This document shows, piece by piece, positions 32,603-39,555 of a stretch of 64,000 nucleotides of DNA. Source of the DNA: Anaerolineales bacterium (GTDB lineage: Bacteria > Chloroflexota > Anaerolineae > Anaerolineales > UBA6663); the NCBI GenBank assembly GCA_020850595.1, contig JADZEK010000155.1:62001-126000 (forward strand). Reading direction: 5' to 3'. The position numbers and the translations under genes were made by a program. Under the pieces are notes generated by a model. That model had not been told where the DNA came from. It did no database searches and saw nothing but the letters and a program-made list of their open reading frames with translations. Within the stretch, counting starts at the first letter, position 1; every line of letters starts with the position of its first letter.

Positions 32603-33922
32603 CTACCCGCCCTTGACTTCCTTGATAGCGTCGTTGGCGGCGTTGAGCGTCGCATCCACGTCGGCGTCGCTGAGCGCGGCGCACAGGAAGAACGGCTCGC
32701 GCCAGTCCGGCTCCACCTCCACCCCGCGCGGGCGCATGGCCAGGATGATCTTCTCGTACAGGTCGCCGTTGCTGGCGAGCGTGTTGCGATAGTCGCGCAC
32801 GGGGCGCTCCTGCGGCTCCAGCGTGATGCCGAACATGGCCGGCTGGCCGGTGATCTCGTGCTCCAGCCCGGCCTCGGTCAGCACCTCGCCCAGCCCCTGC
32901 ATCAGCCGCGTGCCGCGCGCGTGAATTTGGGCCAGCGCGTCGGTCTCGGCCAGGATGTCGAGCGTGGCGCGCGCCGCCGCCGCCCCCACGGCGTTGCCGC
33001 AGTAGGTGCCGCCGACCGCCACGCGCCCCGGCTCGATGGTGCCCATCACCGCGTCGCTGCCGCCGATGGCCGCCAGCGGGAAACCGTTGGCCAGGCTCTT
33101 GGCGTAGGTCATCAGGTCGCCCTTCACGCCAAAGAACTCGGTCGCGCCGCCGCGCGCGATGCGGAAGCCGGTCTTCACCTCGTCCACGATCATCACGATG
33201 CCGTACTCGTCGCACAGCTTGCGGATGTGCTCCAGGAAGCCCGGGACGGGCATGAGCGAGGCCATGTTCCCGGCGATCGGCTCGACGATGATGGCGGCGA
33301 TCTCGTGCCAACGGGCGCGCACCACGCGGTCGAGCAGATCAATGTCGTTGTAGACCAGGCTGATCACCAGGTCGCGCAGGGCGGAGGGGATGCCGGATGA
33401 GTTGACCGCCGCCAGCGGGCTGCGGCGCGAGCCGAGTGACCCGCCCGGCGTCATGCTGGTGGAGAACAATGTGTAGTCCTGAAAGCCGTGATAGCAGCCC
33501 TCGAACTTCACGATCTTCTCGCGGCCGGTGTGGGCGCGGGCGATGCGCAGGGCGTGCATGGTGGCCTCGGTGCCGCTGTTGGCGAAGCGCACCTTGTCCA
33601 CGCCGGGGCACATGCGGATCAGGCGCTCGGCGACTTCGATTTCGAGCGGGTGGGTGTGGGCGTACAGGTTGCCGTTCGCCAGCGTGTCGGCCACGGCCTG
33701 GTTCACGCGTGGGTCGGCGTGGCCCAAGATGACCGGGCCAAAGGACAGGCGATAGTCAATGTAGCGGTTGCCGTCGGTGTCCCACACATAGGCGCCCTGG
33801 GCGCGCGAGACGACGGGCGTATCCGCGCCCCAGTAGCGGAAGTTGGAGGTGACGCCATACGGCATGACCTTCAGGGCGCGCTGGAACATCGCTTGGGTCT
33901 GAGAGGTTGGGTGGTCGGGCAT
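32603..33922 (-). CDS. Class III aminotransferase, glutamate-1-semialdehyde 2,1-aminomutase-like
   Basis: A 439-residue PLP enzyme. RFANSGTEATMHALRIARAH binds cofactor phosphate, and FEGCYHGFQDY and the acid in IMIVDEVKTGFRIARG are present. The PLP lysine is in TYAKSLANGFPLAAIGG. The overall order fits the GSA aminomutase branch, but the K-containing motif is ANGFP rather than the GGGLP of true HemL, so a transaminase outside heme synthesis is as likely. ATG 33922 starts the conserved region. No heme gene is nearby. Confidence 0.8.
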   Translation of the reverse strand: MPDHPTSQTQAMFQRALKVMPYGVTSNFRYWGADTPVVSRAQGAYVWDTDGNRYIDYRLSFGPVILGHADPRVNQAVADTLANGNLYAHTHPLEIEVAERLIRMCPGVDKVRFANSGTEATMHALRIARAHTGREKIVKFEGCYHGFQDYTLFSTSMTPGGSLGSRRSPLAAVNSSGIPSALRDLVISLVYNDIDLLDRVVRARWHEIAAIIVEPIAGNMASLMPVPGFLEHIRKLCDEYGIVMIVDEVKTGFRIARGGATEFFGVKGDLMTYAKSLANGFPLAAIGGSDAVMGTIEPGRVAVGGTYCGNAVGAAAARATLDILAETDALAQIHARGTRLMQGLGEVLTEAGLEHEITGQPAMFGITLEPQERPVRDYRNTLASNGDLYEKIILAMRPRGVEVEPDWREPFFLCAALSDADVDATLNAANDAIKEVKGG

Positions 33923-34144
33923 GGGGAGCGACTCCGAATGTAGATTGTTGGGCGGCCCCGGTGGGGGCCAACGCAGCGCATGAGTGACGTCAAGCAGGGA
34001 AACGCGGTCCGGCCAAAACAAGCAGGGCGCCGTCAGGCGTCAGCCGTGTTCCATTTCTTGCGCAGGTGGCAGCGGCGCACGTTCGGCCCGCCGCAGAGGG
34101 TGAACATAGGCGGGGATTGTAGCCGGAACGGGGGGCGGCGCAAA

Positions 34145-34172
34145 TGGGAGGTGAGAGGTTGGAGGTGGGAGG
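34145..34172. repeat. Tandem heptamers, 4 units (TNGGAGG)
   Basis: TGGGAGG, TGAGAGG, TTGGAGG, TGGGAGG in exact 7-bp phase on the plus strand. It lies 26 bases beyond the squalene synthase stop. Three other sites in the window carry four-unit heptamers. Confidence 0.65.
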
Positions 34173-34197
34173 GCGAGTGGGTGGCGTGCGCCGCGCC

Positions 34198-35232
34198 CTA
34201 GCGGGCCGCCAGGTGGGGCGTGGGGGCGGCGGGCGGCGGCGCGGCTGGGGCGGGCGCGCGCACCTGCTTGAGGTGTCGGTAGTAGCTTTCCAGCCAGCGG
34301 TTCGACCAGCCGAAGAGCGTGGTGTCGCGCACGATGGCCTTCACTTCCTCGCGCGTCATCTTCACCTCGCCCACCAGCACGTTCACGTTCTGGCGGCTGA
34401 GGGCCAGCGTGCGCACGGCGAACAGCATCGGCCAGATGCAGGCCAGCCGCAGCGTGTGCAGCCAGGGCGGCAGCGCCATCACGTAGGCCAGCGCCTTCTG
34501 CAAGTGGCGCTCGGCCTTGTCGCTCACCATGTCCACCACTTGCAGCGCCTGAATCTGATACTCCGGCTTGAACAGGTCGCTGCGGCGCAGGTTCACGGCG
34601 GCGCAGAAGCTCTCCGGCACGAAGATCCAGCCGCGCTCATAGTCCTTGCGCAGCCCGCGGATGACGTTGACGGTTTGCAGCGCCAGCCCGAACTCGCGCG
34701 CCAGCGGCATGAGCTGGTTCAGGCGCCCGCGCACGAAGCCGCTGTACCAGGCGAACACGTCCGTCACCAGGTAGCCCACGCGCCCGGCCACCTCGTGCAT
34801 GTAGTCGTCCATGTCGTCTTCGAGCGGGATGTCCGGCCCGCGCGCCACCCAGCGCGCCATGCCCTGCGTGCTGTCGCGCACGTGCACCAGCAGTTGGTTC
34901 TGCACCGCCAGCGGCAGGGCGCGCACCTTGGCCAAAATTTCGTCGGCGTGGGCGGCCACCTGGGCGTCCGGGTCGTTGCCGGGGGCGTGGTCGGCCAGTT
35001 CGGCCAGCAGCGCGCTGGCGGGCGCGTCGCCGGCCAAAATTTCGTCCCACAGCGCCAGCAGCGCCACTTTGCGCGCGGCCGGCATGTAGTCGTTGTCTTC
35101 CAGGAAATCGGAGACGCGCAGCAGCAGGTAGGCCAGGCACATGGCGTCGCCCACGATGCCGGGCAGGCGCTCGATGGAGAGGGCAAATGTGCGGCTGGCG
35201 GAGCGAAGCAGGGCGCGGTGGTCAATCGTCAT
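34198..35232 (-). CDS. Squalene/phytoene synthase family protein
   Basis: A 344-residue prenyl-condensing enzyme closest to squalene synthase. The first aspartate-rich motif is seen in YLLLRVSDFLEDND, and the middle RVGYLVTDVFAWYSG matches the family. The second motif region reads LQTVNVIRGLRKDYERGWIF, where the first Asp of the usual D-x2-3-(E)D is Gly, so the second magnesium site is altered. It probably condenses two farnesyl diphosphates toward squalene or hopanoids. The proline/alanine-rich C-terminal tail is disordered. ATG 35232 follows a TTGACC-N17-ACAATA promoter. Confidence 0.8.
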   Translation of the reverse strand: MTIDHRALLRSASRTFALSIERLPGIVGDAMCLAYLLLRVSDFLEDNDYMPAARKVALLALWDEILAGDAPASALLAELADHAPGNDPDAQVAAHADEILAKVRALPLAVQNQLLVHVRDSTQGMARWVARGPDIPLEDDMDDYMHEVAGRVGYLVTDVFAWYSGFVRGRLNQLMPLAREFGLALQTVNVIRGLRKDYERGWIFVPESFCAAVNLRRSDLFKPEYQIQALQVVDMVSDKAERHLQKALAYVMALPPWLHTLRLACIWPMLFAVRTLALSRQNVNVLVGEVKMTREEVKAIVRDTTLFGWSNRWLESYYRHLKQVRAPAPAAPPPAAPTPHLAAR

Positions 35233-35275
35233 GGCGGCACACCAATACGAGCCTCAAGCTGACCAATATAACATG

Positions 35276-35304
35276 TATTGTCGGCGTTTGGCGCGGCGGG
35301 TCAA
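35276..35304 (-). promoter_or_regulatory. Promoter of the squalene synthase gene
   Basis: On the minus strand TTGACC (35304-35299), a 17-bp spacer and ACAATA (35281-35276), with about 37 nt of leader. The -35 overlaps the end of the upstream kinase gene. Confidence 0.45.
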
Positions 35305-36413
35305 GCGCCAATTTGGCCCAGGTTTTCGCCCCACAGCGCGGCGCAATCCAGGTCGTCGGCGGCGGCCAGGGCGCGCTCGAGCATGGGCCGCCACACCGGC
35401 ACCCAGCGCTCGTCCACCCCGCCCCGGCAGTATTCCACCGGGATGTAGACGCTCATGGCCGCGCACAGGCGGTAGTCGTCCCACAATTGCTCCCAGCCAT
35501 AGCCCGTCACCCCGCGCCGCAGCAGTTCGGCGTGGTAGCGCCGCAGCACCGGCGTCTCGCAGGCGCGGCGCGTGTCTGGCTCCCAATCAAGCACCAGGGC
35601 ATAGGCCAGGTCATACGCGCCCAGCCAGGTGGTCAGGCTCCAGTTGAAGGGCTGGCGGTCTATCAGGTAGAGCGGGCGGTCGCCCGTGCGCGGCACGAGG
35701 ATGTTGCCCGGCCCCACGTCGCCGTGGATGAGCGTTTGCCCCTGCGCCTCGGCTGCGCGCCGCGCCAACAGCGCCGGCAGCCGGTCGAAGGCCGCCCGCA
35801 GTTGCGCGGGCCAGTGCGCGGGCCAGCCGCCGCTAAAGCCCGCCACGATGGGCACGACCCCCGGCGCGGCCACATCAATGAAAGCCTGCACGTGCGCGGC
35901 GCTGTGGGGCGGCGCCCCGGCGGCGGCCAGCCGCTCGGCCCCCCACCAGTGCGCGTGCAGCGCCGCCAGCGCCTCGGCCAGCGCCAGACCGTATTCCAGC
36001 GTGGGCGGCCGGTCGTCCACGGCGGTGTGGGTCTCGGTCACATCGGCCAGCAGCAGGTGATAGCGCCGCGCCGTGGGCGAGTAGGCCGCCGCGTAGCAGG
36101 GCAGCAGCGGCGCGTCCGGCGCGTCCACGTAGTCGCGGGTGTAGTAGGTGACTTCCGAGTCGCCGAACGACTCGTCGTCCAGCGCGGCGTTGACGAGCTT
36201 GAGGAACAGCCGCGCCGGCCGCTCGCCCTGCGCGTCGGGGCTGTAGGCCAGGGCCAGGCGCGCGTTGGCCGACCAGTTGCCGCGCCCGCCGTCCTGGGCC
36301 GCCTCGGTCACGCGCCCGGCCGTCAACGCGCCGCTCGCCGCCAGCACCGCCGTGAGCCACTCCGGCGTGGCCTGCGCTGGGTCGGTGAGGACGGGGTCAG
36401 GCGCGCCGGTCAA
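35301..36413 (-). CDS. APH-fold phosphotransferase
   Basis: A 370-residue kinase of the aminoglycoside phosphotransferase superfamily. N-lobe lysine in LFLKLVN, catalytic loop LIHGDVGPGNILV (His, Asp, Asn), and metal-binding aspartate in LYLIDRQPFNWS. The DRQP stretch is seen in a branch often annotated as DUF1679/ecdysteroid-kinase-like or choline/ethanolamine kinase-like proteins. It starts 7 bases after the M28 peptidase stop, so the two are an operon. The substrate is unknown. Confidence 0.8.
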   Translation of the reverse strand: MTGAPDPVLTDPAQATPEWLTAVLAASGALTAGRVTEAAQDGGRGNWSANARLALAYSPDAQGERPARLFLKLVNAALDDESFGDSEVTYYTRDYVDAPDAPLLPCYAAAYSPTARRYHLLLADVTETHTAVDDRPPTLEYGLALAEALAALHAHWWGAERLAAAGAPPHSAAHVQAFIDVAAPGVVPIVAGFSGGWPAHWPAQLRAAFDRLPALLARRAAEAQGQTLIHGDVGPGNILVPRTGDRPLYLIDRQPFNWSLTTWLGAYDLAYALVLDWEPDTRRACETPVLRRYHAELLRRGVTGYGWEQLWDDYRLCAAMSVYIPVEYCRGGVDERWVPVWRPMLERALAAADDLDCAALWGENLGQIGA

Positions 36414-36419
36414 GGTTGG

Positions 36420-37619
36420 CTAGGCCCCGGCCTCGGCGTCCAGCGCTTGCAGCAGCGCCCAGGCAAACTGCTCTGAGCGGTCGAGCACCGCCGGGTCAAT
36501 GTTGCTCAGGTTGTCGCGCGCGGTGTGGAAGTGCGGCGGCATTTTGGTCACCGGGTCGAAGTTGAGCAGGCCCAGTGCCTTCTGCCCCAGCGCGCTGGCG
36601 ATGGACAACTCGGAATACAGCCCCTTGTAGTGAAAGGGCTTGGCCCCCAGCGCCGGGTGCGCGGCCGCCACGCGCTCGGCCAACGCCACCAGGTCGGGGT
36701 CCGACTTGACCGGGATGAGCACGGTCTCGTCGAGCACGTAGTTCACGTCTGACCCGCGCCCGGCGATGTTATCCAAGATCAGGTAGCGGGCGTCCGGCGC
36801 GTCGCTGTCGGCGTGGCGTCTGATCCAGTCCATCAGCCCGTAACAGCCGACCTCTTCGCAGCCGGTGTTCACCAGGTAGACGGCGGTGTGCGCCAGCGGC
36901 TCGGCCTGCAGGCGCTCGGCCAGCGTCAGCACCGCCGCCGCCCCGCTGGCGTTGTCGTTCGCGCCGACCACATACGGCGCGCTGTCGGGCTGGAGCGTGA
37001 ACACCAGCGCCAGCAGGTAGAGCGCGCCGCTCCACAGGGCCAGGGTGCGCGGCAGCGGGTCGGGCGTTACCAGCCCCCAGATGAACACCCCCACCAGCGC
37101 CACGTTCGCCACGCCCACGATGGTCGTCAGCAGTTGGAAAATTTGCCACAGCGCCGGCGACTGCATGGCGAGCGCCGTGCGGTGGCTATCCACGTGGCCG
37201 GTGACGACCACGCGCCGCCTGACCTCGCCGCTGGGCGCGGCCAGCGCCCACACGTTCTGGCTGCGGTCCACCGGCAGGAACCAGGCCAGCGGGTTGTCGC
37301 GGTGGGTCACCTGCAGCAAGAAACAGGCGGTGGTCAGCGCCCCCAGCACCACTGCCGCCAGCGCCCCGGCCTGCGCGTCGGCCCCGCCGCCGAAGAGCGC
37401 GAAGATGGCGATCGCCAGCAGCATGAGGCCGGAGGCCAGCGCGTAGGGGTGCCAGCCGGAACTCGGCGAGCCAAACGCCTCGCGCTGGACGGTGTAGCCC
37501 AGCCCCTCCAGCGTCTGCTGGCAGTAGTCGTGGGCGGCGCGCTCCTGCGGCGTGGTGCTGCCGCGCGGCCCCAGGGTGGTGACGAAGTGCTCAATGTGGC
37601 GCAATGTGGTTTCAGACAT
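36420..37619 (-). CDS. M28 family peptidase with membrane helices inserted in the catalytic domain
   Basis: A 399-residue protein with M28 zinc-peptidase motifs: VVTGHVDSHRTAL (first His, Asp), GANDNASGAAAVL, and NTGCEEVGCYG (catalytic and metal Glu). Further on are a Asp in LILDNIAG and a final histidine in the MPPHFHTARDNLS region. Between the N-terminus and the first motif are two helices (about 61-77 and 82-102), and between first motif and GANDNASG two more (about 164-184 and 196-214). The enzyme is thus membrane-embedded with split motifs. ATG 37619 is preferred to 37631. Confidence 0.85.
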   Translation of the reverse strand: MSETTLRHIEHFVTTLGPRGSTTPQERAAHDYCQQTLEGLGYTVQREAFGSPSSGWHPYALASGLMLLAIAIFALFGGGADAQAGALAAVVLGALTTACFLLQVTHRDNPLAWFLPVDRSQNVWALAAPSGEVRRRVVVTGHVDSHRTALAMQSPALWQIFQLLTTIVGVANVALVGVFIWGLVTPDPLPRTLALWSGALYLLALVFTLQPDSAPYVVGANDNASGAAAVLTLAERLQAEPLAHTAVYLVNTGCEEVGCYGLMDWIRRHADSDAPDARYLILDNIAGRGSDVNYVLDETVLIPVKSDPDLVALAERVAAAHPALGAKPFHYKGLYSELSIASALGQKALGLLNFDPVTKMPPHFHTARDNLSNIDPAVLDRSEQFAWALLQALDAEAGA

Positions 37620-37749
37620 AGGGATCGGCACAGGCGAGCCAGGTAAGCGGCGGGGGCGCGCCTAGCCCACGGGCCGGCGTGCCTCCATCTGGCGTCATTA
37701 TAGGCCAGCCGGGCGGGGCGGCAATCGGCCGCGCCCCGGCTCGATGGAC

Positions 37750-37755
37750 TATAAT
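37750..37755 (+). promoter_or_regulatory. -10 box placing transcription start on the ATG (leaderless)
   Basis: A perfect TATAAT ends 7 bases before ATG 37762, so the expected transcription start coincides with the start codon. No -35 was seen and no ribosome site fits. Confidence 0.5.
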
Positions 37756-37761
37756 CGGCGT

Positions 37762-38199
37762 ATGCCGGCTGACGCGCACGACCACGAGCATGACCACGCT
37801 CACCTGCCCACGGACGAGGACGCTGCCTGGCCGGAGTGGCGGGGCGACGACAAGCTCTCGGACCTGTTGGGCGACTTTCTGGCCCCCTATTCGCAGCTGG
37901 CCGAGGACGAGCAGAGCTACCGCAACCTGCTGCGCATCGGCATCGCCGCCTGGAACCTGGCGCTGTTCCCGCCCGACCAGCACCCGGCGCTGCTGGACGA
38001 GCTGGTCAGCCCGGAGCGGCTGGCGGTGGCCGAGGCGGCCCGGGCCGAGATGCGCGCCCTGCTGGAAGCCCTGGTGGCCCGCAAGCGCGAGAAGTTCGCG
38101 GCCGAGCAGCGGTATATCGTGGATTTTGACCTGCGCCAAGGCCCGGAGGGCTTTCAGTTGGCGGTGGCGTCAACCCTGCCCCAGACGCGGCGCGGCTGA
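37762..38199 (+). CDS. Small acidic protein with His/Asp-rich N-terminus, unknown
   Basis: A 145-residue soluble protein. The N-terminus is PADAHDHEHDHAH, a histidine/aspartate cluster that could bind metal. The rest is helical and acidic (WRGDDKLSDLLGDFLAPYSQ, EAARAEMRALLEALVARKRE) with a strand-like end (QRYIVDFDLRQGPEGFQLAV). It resembles small conserved SEC-C-less plant-and-bacteria hypothetical proteins without a known role. Probably translated leaderless. The secreted-protein gene follows after 45 bases. Confidence 0.65.
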   Translation: MPADAHDHEHDHAHLPTDEDAAWPEWRGDDKLSDLLGDFLAPYSQLAEDEQSYRNLLRIGIAAWNLALFPPDQHPALLDELVSPERLAVAEAARAEMRALLEALVARKREKFAAEQRYIVDFDLRQGPEGFQLAVASTLPQTRRG

Positions 38200-38244
38200 C
38201 GGCCGGGCCGGGAAATCGGGATAGCGGCTGGACGAGGAGGTGGC

Positions 38245-39459
38245 ATGATGCACAAGCGACTACCCCTGCTGGCCGCGCTGGCGTTTGGCCTGGCCTGCGC
38301 CCTGCTGCTGGGCGGACGGGTGGCCCAGGCCCGCGGCGCGCCGCCCTCGGCCGGGCCGGTGATCGGTGAGTTAACGCTCGGCCCGGCCGCTCCAATCGGC
38401 CCGGCCTCCCCCGGCGGGCTGGGCGGTCTGGTGCTGACGACCACGGCCGGCCTCAACCCCGGCGTGTGCGCCGTCACCCAGGCCATCACGGTGCCGGCCG
38501 GCACGCTGGTCACGTTTTGCTATCAGGTCCGTAACACCGGCAGCGTGACGCTGACGGCGCACACGCTGCGTGACCAGCTAACCGACCCGATCATCGCTGA
38601 TTACAATTTCAGCCTGCCGCCTGGCGCGGTAGCCCTCCTGACGCGCACCCTGCCGGTTTATGGCTCGGTGAACAACCTGGCGACGTGGAGCGCCACCAAG
38701 CCGATCACCAGCTACACCATCGGCGTCGGGTCGTGCGGCGTCTTCCCCGACATCTCGGCGACCGGCCAGGCGCTCAACCTGGGCGACGACGAGGCCGCCA
38801 ACATCACGCTGCCGTTTGAGTTCTTGATGTATGACCGCTATAGCGACCGGCTGCGGGTGAGCAACAACGGCGCGGCCGTGCTCGACAGCCCCACCACCGG
38901 CATTGGCTTTGGCAACCAGGCGCTGCCGGCCAGCGCGCTGCCGCACGGCTTCGCGCTGTTCTGGGATGACCTGGACGCGCGCCAGGGCAACGTGTACGCC
39001 GGGGTGTTCACCTTTACCGCGGCGATGCAGGCTCAGGCCGCCCAGGGCGGCCAGGAGGTGCTGCTGCCGCCGGGGCCGGCGCCGCAGGGCGGCGAGTATG
39101 GGTACTACGTGATCGAGTACAAGCAGCGCCCGCACTACGGCGGCCCGCTCGACGGCGGTGCCTTTGCGCTGGCGCTGCTGGCGCCCGGCTCCGGCACGCC
39201 CGGCTTCGTGGTGATGTGTTACCAGGACACGGACTTTGGCAATGCCATTTACAACAACGGCGCTTCGGCCACCATCGGCCTGAACCACAACGGCGGCGCG
39301 GCCACGCAGTTCTCGTTCAACACCGCGCACCCCGAGCTGATGGGCGATGCCGGCGTGAGCTTCACGCCTGCTGGCAGCGGGCAGACGGGCCTGGCGGCCG
39401 GCAGCGCGGCGCGGGTATACGCCCAAACGGTGGTCAACCTGCCGCTGGTGAACAAGTAG
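38245..39459 (+). CDS. Secreted surface protein with signal peptide and C-terminal LPLV motif
   Basis: A 404-residue secreted protein. A signal peptide (LPLLAALAFGLACALLLGG, cleavage after AQA about residue 29) precedes a beta-rich first domain (about 65-150, ITVPAGTLVTFCYQVRNTGS) like DUF11/CARDB-type modules. A second domain (about 160-390) includes LRVSNNGAAVLDS and GFALFWDDLDARQGNVY, patterns found in bacterial adhesive or sensor-like beta domains. It ends VVNLPLVNK, a C-terminal sequence type I associate with many Chloroflexota exported proteins. GAGGAGG precedes the ATG; a strong terminator follows. Confidence 0.75.
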   Translation: MMHKRLPLLAALAFGLACALLLGGRVAQARGAPPSAGPVIGELTLGPAAPIGPASPGGLGGLVLTTTAGLNPGVCAVTQAITVPAGTLVTFCYQVRNTGSVTLTAHTLRDQLTDPIIADYNFSLPPGAVALLTRTLPVYGSVNNLATWSATKPITSYTIGVGSCGVFPDISATGQALNLGDDEAANITLPFEFLMYDRYSDRLRVSNNGAAVLDSPTTGIGFGNQALPASALPHGFALFWDDLDARQGNVYAGVFTFTAAMQAQAAQGGQEVLLPPGPAPQGGEYGYYVIEYKQRPHYGGPLDGGAFALALLAPGSGTPGFVVMCYQDTDFGNAIYNNGASATIGLNHNGGAATQFSFNTAHPELMGDAGVSFTPAGSGQTGLAAGSAARVYAQTVVNLPLVNK

Positions 39460-39489
39460 GCGGCGCGGTTGGTCTGCCTGGCAAGCCAG

Positions 39490-39525
39490 CGCGCGGCCGT
39501 CAGGCTCGACGGCCGCGCGTTTTTT
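39490..39525 (+). terminator. Intrinsic terminator of the secreted protein gene
   Basis: A perfect 12-bp stem CGCGCGGCCGTC / GACGGCCGCGCG (39490-39501, 39508-39519) around a 6-nt loop, followed by six T. Confidence 0.92.
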
Positions 39526-39555
39526 GTCACCGGTGGTGCGCCCTGGGGGCGGCGG

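Noticed and set aside
33980..34201. 73-codon plus-strand frame
   Set aside because: It includes the heptamer repeat and has no similarity or start signal.
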